From NCBI GenBank assembly GCA_000415185.1, contig KE351679.1:124802-188801 (forward strand): a DNA stretch of 64,000 nt, given 5' to 3'. Below are positions 43,152 through 54,192 of the stretch, in pieces. Positions within the stretch are counted from its first letter, which is position 1. The number at the start of each line of letters is the position of its first letter. The position numbers and the translations under genes are program-made. Origin of the DNA: Enterococcus faecalis 13-SD-W-01. Its GTDB lineage: Bacteria; Bacillota; Bacilli; Lactobacillales; Enterococcaceae. The notes below the pieces were generated by a model. It saw nothing but the letters and a program-made list of their open reading frames with translations. It made no database searches and was not told the origin of the DNA.

Positions 43152-44807
43152 ATGGCAAAAATCATTATTGTCGGCGGTGTAGCGGCCGGGATGTCCGCAG
43201 CTACACGTTTGCGCCGATTGCAGGAAGATGCAGAAATCATTGTTTTAGAAAAAGGACCGTATGTTTCGTTTGCGAATTGCGGACTACCCTATTTTATTTC
43301 CGGTGAGATTGCCGAAAGAGAACAGCTGCTGGTACAAACACCAGAAGCATTGCACGCACGTTTTGAATTAGATGTTCGTCCAAATCACGAAGTTATCAAG
43401 ATCTTGCCTGAAAAGAAACGAATAGTGATCAAAACAAATGGCGAGGAAATAGAAGAGACCTATGATTCGTTGATTTTAGCGCCTGGAGCGAAACCCTTTG
43501 TTCCAGCTATCCATGGGCTAGAAGCCGCTAAAAATGTTTACAGCTTGCGAAACGTACCTGACGTAGATGCAATCTTGACTAAACTAAACACGGTTGAGCC
43601 GAAAAATGCAGTAGTTGTCGGTGCAGGATTTATTGGTTTAGAAATGGCTGAAAACCTTCATAAACGCGGATTAAAAGTGACGATTGTCGAGAAAGCAGAC
43701 CATGTATTGCCAACTTTAGATAAAGAGATGGCTGCTTATGTTGAAAAAGAATTAGAAAAACAGGGAGTAGCTGTTCATTTATCACAAGCTGTCACAACTT
43801 TTGAAGAAGAAGGGCAGAAAGTGATTCTAGAAGACGGAACCGTGCTTTATTCTGACTTGACGATTTTATCTGTGGGTATTCAGCCAGAAAACACATTAGC
43901 TGCAGAAGCAGGAATCAAGACAGGGATTCGCGGTGGTATTTTGGTGGATGAAAACTACCAAACGAATGTTGAAGATATCTATGCAGTTGGTGATGCTATA
44001 GTGGTCAAACAGCAAATCACAGGAGAAGAAGCGTTGATTTCTTTAGCTTCGCCTGCCAATCGCCAAGGAAGACAGGTGGCTGATGTTTTATCTGGGCTAT
44101 CTCGCAAAAACAAAGGAAGCATCGGAACAGCTATCGTTCGAGTCTTTGATTTAGCTGCCGCTGCTACAGGATTGAGCGAAAAAGAAATACGTCAAAAGGG
44201 ATTGGATATCCAAGTTGTCCATGTTTCTGGAAAGAGCCACGCAAGTTACTATCCTGGTGCTTCTTCAATCCTTTTAAAATTAGTTTTTGATCCAACGACT
44301 GGAAAAATCTATGGTGCACAAGGAATCGGTGGAAAAGGGGTCGATAAACGAATCGACATCTTAGCAACAGCAATCAAGGGCGGTTTAACGATTTTCGACT
44401 TGCCTGAGTTAGAATTCACCTACGCACCGCCGTTTGGTTCAGCGAAAGACCCTGTAAATATGCTTGGGTATGCTGCAGTCAATCTTGCGGAAGGCATTAG
44501 CGAAAATGTGCAATGGTATGAAGTAGAAGAGGCTTTATCACAAGGATCTGTTCTGCTGGATGTACGAACGGAAGAAGAATTAAAAGAAGGCCGTTTTGAA
44601 AATGCCGTCCATATCCCATTAAATAGTTTGCGGGAGCGTTTAAATGAACTAGATCCGCAGCAAGAATATATTGTTAGCTGCTACAGCGGATTACGCAGTT
44701 ATATAGCGGAAAGAATCTTGAAACAAAATGGATTCAAAGTGAAAAATCTGGATGGGGCATTTGCGCTTTATCAAACCATTTTACCAGAAAAGCTGTTATA
44801 TCAATAA
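43152..44807 (+). CDS. CoA-disulfide/persulfide reductase with C-terminal rhodanese domain
   Basis: About 551 residues, ATG at 43152 with GGGGGAG upstream. FAD-binding GGVAAGMSAA at residue 8, active-site Cys43 in SFANCGLPYF, NAD(P)H-binding GAGFIGLEMAE near 155, FAD-contacting DIYAVGDA near 280. The C-terminal rhodanese domain (about 460-551) keeps its active Cys in CYSGLRS. Enzymes of this build reduce CoA or other persulfides with release of sulfide. Under CstR control this is a reactive-sulfur detoxification system. Confidence 0.92.
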   Translation: MAKIIIVGGVAAGMSAATRLRRLQEDAEIIVLEKGPYVSFANCGLPYFISGEIAEREQLLVQTPEALHARFELDVRPNHEVIKILPEKKRIVIKTNGEEIEETYDSLILAPGAKPFVPAIHGLEAAKNVYSLRNVPDVDAILTKLNTVEPKNAVVVGAGFIGLEMAENLHKRGLKVTIVEKADHVLPTLDKEMAAYVEKELEKQGVAVHLSQAVTTFEEEGQKVILEDGTVLYSDLTILSVGIQPENTLAAEAGIKTGIRGGILVDENYQTNVEDIYAVGDAIVVKQQITGEEALISLASPANRQGRQVADVLSGLSRKNKGSIGTAIVRVFDLAAAATGLSEKEIRQKGLDIQVVHVSGKSHASYYPGASSILLKLVFDPTTGKIYGAQGIGGKGVDKRIDILATAIKGGLTIFDLPELEFTYAPPFGSAKDPVNMLGYAAVNLAEGISENVQWYEVEEALSQGSVLLDVRTEEELKEGRFENAVHIPLNSLRERLNELDPQQEYIVSCYSGLRSYIAERILKQNGFKVKNLDGAFALYQTILPEKLLYQ

Positions 44808-44944
44808 TGTCTGAAATTTAATATTCATGGAAAAAGCGTTTCAAAGCAATCAATTTTTCTCTTTTCTTTTTGGTAAGATATAAAGAAAGAAAGGGGGAGA
44901 GATTGATTGTTTTTTTACTATAAATTTTTCAGGGGGATGAAGCA

Positions 44945-45628
44945 ATGATAATTCGAACTACATTCAAACAAATAAGTAACCAATTAACGAAGCTATGGAA
45001 TCCCAGTCATTATTATTACGCGAAGCAACAAGAAGTGTGTAAGGAGAAATTCAAACTTTTGGAAACAACCAATTCGAAAAAATTTTTGACTGACCCTACG
45101 TTTAGATATTCAACAAAATTACAATTAGAAATCTTAGATAAGAAAATCGATGTTCTTTCGAATAAATGGAACGAAACGAAGACTCATATTTCCAGTAAAC
45201 AACAAAAGAAATTAACGACTCAGCAAGATATCTTGAGAAGCTTGGATTGGGAATTCAAGACACTAAATAACTTGAATTCGCTTTCGCCGTTAAATAATAC
45301 TAAAAAGAAAAATATAAGCAATTACTTGAGCGGCATTTCTGAATCTATAACTCAACATATAAACTTGATAAATAAACAATTGAGTTTGGAAAAAAGACAA
45401 ATAAATCAGGATATCGATAATCCTGTAAGTTCTATAACTAAAAATGAACAAACGATGTCAAAAGATATTCAGCAAAAAAACAAGGGATTGGATTCTCCTA
45501 AAACGAAAAAACGCTTTAAAGATATCTTTATAAATGAAACAGCTATTTATAACGAAGCGTTTAAAAAACTGGAAACCGTTCAAATGTTTAAAAATATCAA
45601 AATATCGTCAGCAGAAAAATGCCGATAG
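44945..45628 (+). CDS. Hypothetical helical, Lys/Asn/Gln-rich protein
   Basis: 227 residues, GGGGGATGAAG before the ATG. No signal peptide or membrane segment. Long stretches are predicted helical or coiled-coil (LQLEILDKKIDVLSNKW, then KLTTQQDILRSLDWEF). The gene is markedly more A+T-rich than the persulfide operon before it and topB after it, suggesting horizontal origin or poor constraint. No family recognised and no partner genes. Confidence 0.6.
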   Translation: MIIRTTFKQISNQLTKLWNPSHYYYAKQQEVCKEKFKLLETTNSKKFLTDPTFRYSTKLQLEILDKKIDVLSNKWNETKTHISSKQQKKLTTQQDILRSLDWEFKTLNNLNSLSPLNNTKKKNISNYLSGISESITQHINLINKQLSLEKRQINQDIDNPVSSITKNEQTMSKDIQQKNKGLDSPKTKKRFKDIFINETAIYNEAFKKLETVQMFKNIKISSAEKCR

Positions 45629-45790
45629 TAAAAAGAATATCGCCATTGAAAAATGGACTGTTCATTTTAATTTCTGATATATACAGATGCATGAATCGAA
45701 AAAATAAAATAAAAACCTAAATTTTCAACGCAAAATTTTTTTATAATTTTGCACAAGGTCAAAAATGGTGATTTTGGATAAATTAGGATC

Positions 45791-45889
45791 AAGAGAGGTT
45801 CATTCTTACTTTAAATCTACTTTGTATAATATATATTATGTAAACTAGAATATAAAATTTTATCCCTTCTTTAAACCAACACCTCTCTT
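45791..45889. repeat. Inverted repeat in a 420-base gap
   Basis: AAGAGAGGT (45791-45799) and ACCTCTCTT (45881-45889) are exact inverted copies 81 bases apart, in very A+T-rich DNA. No gene is seen in 45629-45997. They could be chance, or ends of a degenerate element. Confidence 0.25.
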
Positions 45890-45997
45890 TTGCTGATTTT
45901 GTCTAGTATATTGTTGATTTGCTGCGTATTTACGCATTTTTTCAAAAAAAGTTTTTTCTTTCGCACAATTCTATTGTTTTTATCTAGAGAATGACGA

Positions 45998-46044
45998 AAC
46001 CACTGTAAGAATCTTCGCGCATACGATTGATTTTACAGTGGTTC
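45998..46044. terminator. Hairpin terminator near the 3' end of the small membrane protein gene
   Basis: AACCACTGTAA and TTACAGTGGTT form a perfect 11-base stem with a longer loop. The following tails are only moderately T-rich in either direction. Confidence 0.55.
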
Positions 46045-46051
46045 TTTATAG

Positions 46052-46372
46052 TTATCCGAAATATTGATGGTATGTTTGTGTGATTACTGGTAAAAAGTAA
46101 ATAACTAAGGCTGCTGCAATAACGAACAACAGTTGTTTACGCTGTTTTTTGCGTTTGACCATGCTTAAAGTCTTGTGGTAGAAATACATACCGCTTTTTG
46201 TTAATGCTGTCAAAGTAGACAAAATGACAGTTGGTGAATAAGAAGTCTGATGATTGCCAGTTAATGATAATAATTTTGTTCCATATTCAGGATATTTGAA
46301 GAATGCTTGGTAAGCAGCAATCAAAACGAAGGCGCCCATTAGATAATTAAGTAGCGAGTGGATCTTTTTCAT
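46052..46372 (-). CDS. Small membrane protein of unknown function
   Basis: About 106 residues from the ATG at 46372 with CAGGAGTT upstream. Membrane segments near residues 8-25 and 83-98, with a basic loop VKRKKQRKQ. No known family. It stands alone between two terminator-like structures. Confidence 0.65.
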   Translation of the reverse strand: MKKIHSLLNYLMGAFVLIAAYQAFFKYPEYGTKLLSLTGNHQTSYSPTVILSTLTALTKSGMYFYHKTLSMVKRKKQRKQLLFVIAAALVIYFLPVITQTYHQYFG

Positions 46373-46549
46373 TGTGTAAAACTCCTGTTCGATCAATAAT
46401 GAGAAACGATCAATAAAGTGCCAGGAATCCCAATAAAATGCTGATAGTTATCAAGAAAATACCAGAAAATCAATCATTTCTCTGCTTAAAAGTATACTTG
46501 GTTCTGCTTCGGGGAACAAGAAGACTTTCATTAGAATTCGAATATATGT

Positions 46550-48724
46550 TCACTTTTTTTGTGTATCTGCCCACGGAAAGTCAAAACCAATCGTAAAATC
46601 GTCTTTCATAACAAGAAAAGCGTCAAATTTTCCTTTTTTACCCGTAAATCCTTTAACGACTTTCGTGGTTTTTCCTTTCGTTAAAAGTTCTTTCATGGCT
46701 GTTTTTGTCAATTTTTTCTTGGCGATCGTCGGCCATAATTTAAAGTCGCATTCTTTGTTCGAACAAGCAGCGACTTTTGGATAAAGATAGATGTCGCCTT
46801 TTTTACATTTGGGACACTTGCCAAGCTTGCTGCTGGTATGCCGGCTGTCAGTCATTTCTTTGTTAGCAACTATTTCTTCACTTAAATCTGTTTTTGCTAC
46901 TTTTTGCGGTGTGTCTTCTAAAAGGTGCAAAATGAATTTTTTGATATTTTGCAAAAAGACTTCAGGCGTTCCTTGGTTGTTCCCGATTTTTTTCAAATAA
47001 GATTCCCATTGTGCTGTCATTTCTGCACTAGATAATAAGGGTTCTTCTGTTACTGCTTTGCATAAAGTAATGCCTTTAGGGGTAACTGAAAGCGCATGGT
47101 TTACCGTTTCGATATACTGTTTTTGCTTCAGGGTTTCGATGATAGAGGCTCTAGTAGCTTCTGTCCCTATCCCCTCTACTTCTTTCAATATACGTTGCGC
47201 TTCCTCGTCATCGACTGTTTTACCAGCTGTTTTCATAGCAGTGATCAACGTACCTTCTGTATAAGGTTTTGGCGGCTGTGTTTCTTTTTGGACAGCTTTC
47301 AACGCTACTAGTACTCGCTCCCCTTTTTCTGCTTGCGGCAAGGTAGGTTCTTTGTCCTTGCTCTTTTCTTTCATCTGCAAAACAGCTTGCCAGCCAAGTT
47401 GTGTCGGCGTCTTTCCTACACTTTTTAGTTTTAATTGTTCAACCGCTGTATAGATAGTCGTCTCATCATATTTATAATTTTCGGCAAACATTGCTACGGT
47501 CGTCTTCATTACCTGGAGATAGATGGCTTGCTGCAATTTGGACAATTTCGCGAATCTTGCACTCGTTGGTACGGACTTTGTCGGAATGATCGCGTGATGT
47601 TCTTGAACCTTTGAAGCATCTACATAGCGTTTTTTCGGTCTTGTTTCTGGTGTTGGAACAGCTTCAATGCCTAGAAATCGTTTGTATTCTTCTAAATGTT
47701 CCCTCAGATACGCATGTTCATTTTCTGTAATATGCACAGTGTCGGTTCTTGGATAGCTAAGCAGTTTGCTTTCGTACAGTTTTTGGACAGCTTCCAAAGT
47801 AGATTTGGCACTTGCTTTCATCAACTGATTCATTTTTGACTGCAAACTGGATAAAGAAAACAGTAACGGACTTTTTAGTTGTTTTTCTTTGGTTTCTATT
47901 TCTGTAATGACCCCTTCTTGCTTTCCGATAACCGCGCCGAGCTTTTTGATATGGGCATCCAGCTCTTCGGTTGTTTTGAACTTCTTGTTTGGTACCATTT
48001 TTCCTTTGAATTGCCCATTTTTATTTTTGATCATCGCTTCTGCTTCAGCGTATGGTTCTTTTTTAAACAGTCGAATCTCTTCTTGCAGCTGATAAATCAT
48101 GTATAAAGTTGGTGTTTGCACTCTTCCAAGGGAAAAACTGCCTCTAATCCCCTTTTTTTGAAGCAGCAAACTATATAACGGACTTCCATTCATGCCAATC
48201 AGCCAATCTGCGTGTTGACGCGCTTGAGCTTCTTTGAATTTAGGAAAGTATTCTTGTCCTGACTTCAGCTGTTTGAAGCCATTATAAATGGCTTCTTTTT
48301 CCAGTGAATTGATCCATAAACGCTGGTAATTCTTTTCTTTTGTGTAGGCTTTGGCCTGCCGAATGATCGACCACGCAATCAATTCGCCTTCTCGGTCGCT
48401 GTCGGTAGCGATAATGATCGTGTCAGCGTCTTTTAATTCTTTTTTGACGATATTGAATTGTTTTCTTTTCTCTTTTGGTACTTGGTAGCGGAATTGTTCT
48501 GGGAAGATCGGCAAGTTTTCTAAAGACCATTTCCCCCACCGCTCTTCATAGTCTCCGGGCGGTGCCATCTCCACTAAATGACCAAATCCATAAGTAATTG
48601 TCACTTGACCATTGAATAACGGATCTTGGATCTCGTAATAACCGTCTTGTTTTTTCGCTTGGCGGAACGTCTCTGCGTAAGCTTTGGCCTGTGAGGGCTT
48701 TTCAGCTAAAATCACTGTTTTCAT
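46550..48724 (-). CDS. topB: DNA topoisomerase III
   Basis: 724 residues, GAGGTGAG before the ATG. Toprim domain at the N-terminus (LAEKPSQAKAYAE; IATDSDREGELIAW with the acidic metal triad), type IA core with the catalytic tyrosine in LSYPRTDT near 327, and a C-terminal zinc-ribbon-like segment (CPKCKKG, CSNKECDF). It relaxes and decatenates DNA through a single-strand passage. Chromosomal copies and mobile-element copies exist; the lack of neighbouring conjugation genes points to the chromosomal type. Confidence 0.95.
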   Translation of the reverse strand: MKTVILAEKPSQAKAYAETFRQAKKQDGYYEIQDPLFNGQVTITYGFGHLVEMAPPGDYEERWGKWSLENLPIFPEQFRYQVPKEKRKQFNIVKKELKDADTIIIATDSDREGELIAWSIIRQAKAYTKEKNYQRLWINSLEKEAIYNGFKQLKSGQEYFPKFKEAQARQHADWLIGMNGSPLYSLLLQKKGIRGSFSLGRVQTPTLYMIYQLQEEIRLFKKEPYAEAEAMIKNKNGQFKGKMVPNKKFKTTEELDAHIKKLGAVIGKQEGVITEIETKEKQLKSPLLFSLSSLQSKMNQLMKASAKSTLEAVQKLYESKLLSYPRTDTVHITENEHAYLREHLEEYKRFLGIEAVPTPETRPKKRYVDASKVQEHHAIIPTKSVPTSARFAKLSKLQQAIYLQVMKTTVAMFAENYKYDETTIYTAVEQLKLKSVGKTPTQLGWQAVLQMKEKSKDKEPTLPQAEKGERVLVALKAVQKETQPPKPYTEGTLITAMKTAGKTVDDEEAQRILKEVEGIGTEATRASIIETLKQKQYIETVNHALSVTPKGITLCKAVTEEPLLSSAEMTAQWESYLKKIGNNQGTPEVFLQNIKKFILHLLEDTPQKVAKTDLSEEIVANKEMTDSRHTSSKLGKCPKCKKGDIYLYPKVAACSNKECDFKLWPTIAKKKLTKTAMKELLTKGKTTKVVKGFTGKKGKFDAFLVMKDDFTIGFDFPWADTQKK

Positions 48725-48810
48725 TTTCTCACCTCATCCTTCTATTATATAAAATAATCCGCTGAAAACAATAAAGAGCTTTTGTATTCTTCCTTCTAAG
48801 GATATAAAAA

Positions 48811-48846
48811 CAAAAAGAAGACTGACAGCCTGTTCCGTCAGTCTCC
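48811..48846 (-). terminator. Terminator at the end of the aro-LCP transcript
   Basis: On the minus strand GAGACTGAC / GTCAGTCTTC with a 10-base loop and TTTTTGTTTTT tail, just after the LCP stop. Confidence 0.88.
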
Positions 48847-48853
48847 TAAATGA

Positions 48854-50014
48854 TTATTTACTTAAAAACTCATTGATTGCTGTTTGGTTCATCTGGTTGT
48901 CAATCACCAAGATGCTTCCTGCATAATCGCTTTGACCGTAACTCCAAGAACCTTCTACAGGAACGCTCAAAGAATCGATTCCTGCCGCGCCGCGTGCGAT
49001 AGAAAAGAGATTTTTAAGAATAAACGTACTGGTGATCGATGTGGAAGTGTAACCCAGAGCTTTCCCAGCTGCATAAGGTGCTCGAATCAGATTCAACGGG
49101 TTTTTCAACTGGCTGAAAACAGCATGCATGACTTGCTGCTGCCTTCTGACACGACCGAAGTCTCCTTCTTCATCCATTCGGAAACGCGCATACTGTAAAA
49201 GCACATGACCGTCCATTCTTTGTTCTCCTTTTTTGATATCGACACCATCTAGATTCAAATCTTTTTCCGCATCGATCTTCACACCATTCATAAATAGCGC
49301 ATCAACGACTTTCTCAAACGATTTGAAATCAACTTTGGCATAATACTGGCAATTGATCCCAAAGTTCTCTAACAGCGTCTGACGGACCAAATCAGCACCC
49401 CCGTAGGCATAAGCGGAGTTGATCTTGTTTTGTCCGACACCAGGAATCGTCACAAAACTGTCTCTCATGAAAGAAATAAGTTTTGGTTTATGGCTAGGTC
49501 CATCTAGCTGAAGGACCATAATCGTGTCTGCTCGTCCTGAATCTTCTCCTCGTGTGTCGCTTCCTAAAATCAAGATATTGCGGGAACCATCCGTTGAAGC
49601 AGCACCATTAAATGTTTCTGACCCTGCGCTTGGCAAACTCGTATCATGTTCAGCCATGAATTTTCCAGCAAAGAAAGCACCAATGGAATAAACGATCAGT
49701 ACAAGCAGGATCGTAAGCAAGATTCGCTTCCAAGAACGTTTTTTTCGCTTTTTAGGAGGTTTCGTTCCTTTTAACGGTGAGAATTTTTTGCCTGAACCTG
49801 TGGGCCGTTCTTGGTATTCTTGATACGGCGTCTGAGAATATTCTCGATTGACGTGATTCCGTTGATTGCTTTGGTACTCTTCTTCCCAATGATCTTCTTG
49901 GGAGGAAGATGTATTCTTTTGTTTACGTGCGCGTCTGGCAAAAATACTGCCAGAATTCTCTTTTAGAGGTTTCGCTTTCTTATGGATGTCCTTATAACGA
50001 TCCATCCGACTCAT
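48854..50014 (-). CDS. LytR-CpsA-Psr (LCP) family protein
   Basis: 386 residues, AGGAGGAG before the ATG. A basic, disordered cytoplasmic N-terminus of about 95 residues, one membrane helix (about 96-116), then an extracellular LCP domain with LILGSDTRGEDSGRADTIM, RDSFVTIPG and GGADLVRQTL. LCP proteins transfer anionic polymers such as teichoic acids or capsule to peptidoglycan. The link to the aro operon (92 bases after aroK) is conserved in enterococci as I recall, where this locus is called psr-like. Confidence 0.92.
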   Translation of the reverse strand: MSRMDRYKDIHKKAKPLKENSGSIFARRARKQKNTSSSQEDHWEEEYQSNQRNHVNREYSQTPYQEYQERPTGSGKKFSPLKGTKPPKKRKKRSWKRILLTILLVLIVYSIGAFFAGKFMAEHDTSLPSAGSETFNGAASTDGSRNILILGSDTRGEDSGRADTIMVLQLDGPSHKPKLISFMRDSFVTIPGVGQNKINSAYAYGGADLVRQTLLENFGINCQYYAKVDFKSFEKVVDALFMNGVKIDAEKDLNLDGVDIKKGEQRMDGHVLLQYARFRMDEEGDFGRVRRQQQVMHAVFSQLKNPLNLIRAPYAAGKALGYTSTSITSTFILKNLFSIARGAAGIDSLSVPVEGSWSYGQSDYAGSILVIDNQMNQTAINEFLSK

Positions 50015-50105
50015 ATTCTGCTCCTCCTTGTGTTTGCTCTAACGAATTCAGCATACGTTATCTTAGAAGAAAAATCTCGTTTTTTTCAGTAATTTAATAA
50101 AATAA

Positions 50106-50627
50106 CTAAAAATTCTTGTGGACTTTCTGGCGATAAACCGTTGCGATTTCTTCAGCAACAGCTTTAGGAGACTTTCCTTTGGTTAAAATCACATGATTCG
50201 CCGATTCTTTGTAAAATGGATAGCGTTGTCGGTAAAGCTCAGTGAATTCATCGATGGTTTTGCCTGAAAATAGCGGACGGACTTCATGTGAGTGCTTTAA
50301 TCGATAAAAACTTTCTTCTACTGGGGCTTCCAGAAAAAAGACATGGGGCATCTTCCGCAAAATTTCACGATTTTTCGCATTTAAAATAATCCCACCGCCA
50401 GTTGATAAAACTTGATTCTTTTTATAGACGTTCTTTTTCAATAATTCCGTCTCTTTTTGACGGAAGGCTTCCTCGCCGAAACGTTCGAAAAAAGTTGGGA
50501 TCGCCATTTGATGCTGACGTTCAAATAATCGATCAAGATCTCGATGTGTATAATCAAGTTTTCTGGCTAAACGTCTGCCGATTGTCGTTTTCCCGGAACC
50601 CATGAAACCAATCAAAATAATCGTCAT
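50106..50627 (-). CDS. aroK: Shikimate kinase
   Basis: 173 residues. Walker A GFMGSGKTT at residue 6, shikimate-binding DLDRLFE and FRQKE segments, and the GGG in STGGGIIL. It phosphorylates shikimate with ATP in the sixth step to chorismate... it lies 4 bases after aroA in the operon. Normal length. Confidence 0.95.
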   Translation of the reverse strand: MTIILIGFMGSGKTTIGRRLARKLDYTHRDLDRLFERQHQMAIPTFFERFGEEAFRQKETELLKKNVYKKNQVLSTGGGIILNAKNREILRKMPHVFFLEAPVEESFYRLKHSHEVRPLFSGKTIDEFTELYRQRYPFYKESANHVILTKGKSPKAVAEEIATVYRQKVHKNF

Positions 50628-50631
50628 CTAT

Positions 50632-51942
<1,311 letters not shown>

Positions 51943-53109
51943 TTAGTAATTAAGAATGCGCGCACGATAATCTTGTACCGCTTGCTGTAATTCTTCTAAC
52001 GTATCGGCAGGGAATTTATCTAAAAACGCTTTTGCGATCTCTGCTGCAACAACACTTTCACAAATCACACTAGCTGCAGGAACTGCCGTGCTGTCTGAAC
52101 GTTCGACACTGGCTTTATACGGTTCTTTGGTATCGATATCTACACTTTGTAATGGTTTATACAGTGTAGGGATCGGCTTCATAACACCTTGGACAAGAAT
52201 CGTTTCTCCATTGGTCATTCCACCTTCAAAACCACCGAGATTATTTGAGCGGCGGGTGAATCCGCGGTCTTTGTCCCAAAGTATCTCATCCATTACTTTG
52301 GAACCAGGCAAATCTGCCATCTTGAATCCGAGACCAAATTGGACACCTTTGAACGCATTGATGCTAGTTACGACTTGGGCGATTTTTGCATCCAATTTTT
52401 TGTCCCATTGAACATAACTGCCTAACCCTGCTGGCACATTGGCTACAAGTACTTCGACAATGCCGCCGATCGTATCTCCAGCTTTTTTTGTTTCATCGAT
52501 CAGCTTCTTAGCTTTTTCTTCCAAAGATGGATCAACCATACGAACTTCTGAAGCTTCAGAGCGTTCTTTGATGTCCGACACAGTCAATCCTTCAGCTAGC
52601 TGTGCTTCAAGTCCGCCGATTTTTAAGACATGGCCTGCGATATCAACGTCTAATTCAGCTAAAAGCAGTTTGCATACAGCCCCAATTGCTACTCGAATCG
52701 TTGTTTCTCTCGCAGATGAACGCTCTAGTACATTACGCAAATCATGATGTCCGTATTTCATTCCTCCGACTAAATCCGCATGCCCCGGTCTTGGTTTGCT
52801 GACACGACGTAATGTGCGGTCTTTTTCTTCTACCGGTTCGACTGACATGACCGTTTGCCAATTTTTCCAGTCTTTGTTCGCAACAACCATTGTCACAGGA
52901 GAACCCAGCGTATAGCCATGGCGCACACCAGAAGTAATACGGACCTGGTCTTTTTCGATCTTCATTCGGCCGCCTCGGCCATAACCAGCTTGACGGCGCG
53001 CAAGTTCTTTATTGATATCTTCTTGTCTCAAAGGTAATCCAGCTGGTAATCCTTCGATAATAGCAGTCAATTCGGGACCGTGAGATTCACCTGCAGTCAA
53101 AAAACGCAT
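51943..53109 (-). CDS. aroC: Chorismate synthase
   Basis: 388 residues. FMN-binding signatures [16 protein letters not shown] (residue 7), [10 protein letters not shown], and RPGHADL are intact, as is [14 protein letters not shown]. The enzyme makes chorismate by removing phosphate from EPSP with reduced flavin. It starts 4 bases after aroB. Confidence 0.96.
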   Translation of the reverse strand: MRFLTAGESHGPELTAIIEGLPAGLPLRQEDINKELARRQAGYGRGGRMKIEKDQVRITSGVRHGYTLGSPVTMVVANKDWKNWQTVMSVEPVEEKDRTLRRVSKPRPGHADLVGGMKYGHHDLRNVLERSSARETTIRVAIGAVCKLLLAELDVDIAGHVLKIGGLEAQLAEGLTVSDIKERSEASEVRMVDPSLEEKAKKLIDETKKAGDTIGGIVEVLVANVPAGLGSYVQWDKKLDAKIAQVVTSINAFKGVQFGLGFKMADLPGSKVMDEILWDKDRGFTRRSNNLGGFEGGMTNGETILVQGVMKPIPTLYKPLQSVDIDTKEPYKASVERSDSTAVPAASVICESVVAAEIAKAFLDKFPADTLEELQQAVQDYRARILNY

Positions 53110-53113
53110 ATTT

Positions 53114-54184
53114 TTATTCTCCTCTCTGTAAAAATTCTTTCATTTCCGTTAAATGGATCGTATGGATATAAGCTTCGCCGATTTCTTTCAAAAGAATGAT
53201 TTTAATTGATTCGCCCCGTGCTTTTTTGTCATGGATCAGCGCTTGGTATAATAATTCTTCATCCCAAGGTTCTGTAGTAGCTGGAAGCTGAAATTTTTCC
53301 ACCATTTTTATTAATTCATTTGTAGTTCCTATTGGCGACAAATGCTTTTGCTCGGCAATTCGATTGATTTGGATCATACCGATTGCTACAGCTTCACCAT
53401 GAGTGATCGTTCCGTAACCGGCTGTTTTTTCGACCGCATGTCCAATTGTATGTCCAAAGTTGAGTATCAGGCGCTGTCCGTTATCAAATTCATCTGTTTC
53501 GACTACCGATTTTTTGATTTTTAAGCAAGAAAGGATAATTGCTTCTGCATCTTCTATAAGTTGTTCCCGATTTTCCAAAAGCGTTAACTTAACCCAAAGA
53601 TTACGGTCTGCAATGGCCGCATATTTAATGATTTCTGCGATTCCTTCACTGATTCTTCTTTTTTCTAAAGACAGCAATGTATTTGGATCGATCAAAACCC
53701 CTTCCGGCTGCCAAAATGCCCCAATGATATTTTTGGCTTCTTTCATATTTACTGCTGTTTTTCCGCCAATACTGCTGTCTAATTGCGCTAAAAGCGTTGT
53801 AGGAATCTGCAAATAGTGGATGCCTCGCATAAATGTGGCTGCTGTAAAACCCGCAAGATCACCGATGACACCACCGCCTAAAGCGATGATTCCGTCACTG
53901 CGGGTGAAATTGTGTTGGATCAGCAGCTGATAAAGTTTTTCTGCTTGCCGCAGCGATTTGCTTTCTTCGCCTGGCGGAAGGACGGCTTTGATTACTTCAA
54001 AACCGTAAATGGTTAACTGATTCACAAGTTGGTCTCCGTAAAGTGCATCAACTGTCTCATCAGTGATTAGACAGATTTTTTGTTTGTTCCAAAGGTTGCT
54101 TACCCAGCTTCCTGCTTCCGAAAATCCGTTTTTTTGAATCGTGATCGTGTACGAATGATTTGGTAATTGAATGACTAACTCCAT
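53114..54184 (-). CDS. aroB: 3-dehydroquinate synthase
   Basis: 356 residues. NAD-binding PPGEESKSL and [11 protein letters not shown], zinc ligands in [18 protein letters not shown] and the final HGEAVAIGM are all present. It cyclises DAHP to 3-dehydroquinate. It lies 8 bases after the DAHP synthase gene. Confidence 0.95.
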   Translation of the reverse strand: MELVIQLPNHSYTITIQKNGFSEAGSWVSNLWNKQKICLITDETVDALYGDQLVNQLTIYGFEVIKAVLPPGEESKSLRQAEKLYQLLIQHNFTRSDGIIALGGGVIGDLAGFTAATFMRGIHYLQIPTTLLAQLDSSIGGKTAVNMKEAKNIIGAFWQPEGVLIDPNTLLSLEKRRISEGIAEIIKYAAIADRNLWVKLTLLENREQLIEDAEAIILSCLKIKKSVVETDEFDNGQRLILNFGHTIGHAVEKTAGYGTITHGEAVAIGMIQINRIAEQKHLSPIGTTNELIKMVEKFQLPATTEPWDEELLYQALIHDKKARGESIKIILLKEIGEAYIHTIHLTEMKEFLQRGE

Positions 54185-54192
54185 TGTTTCAC

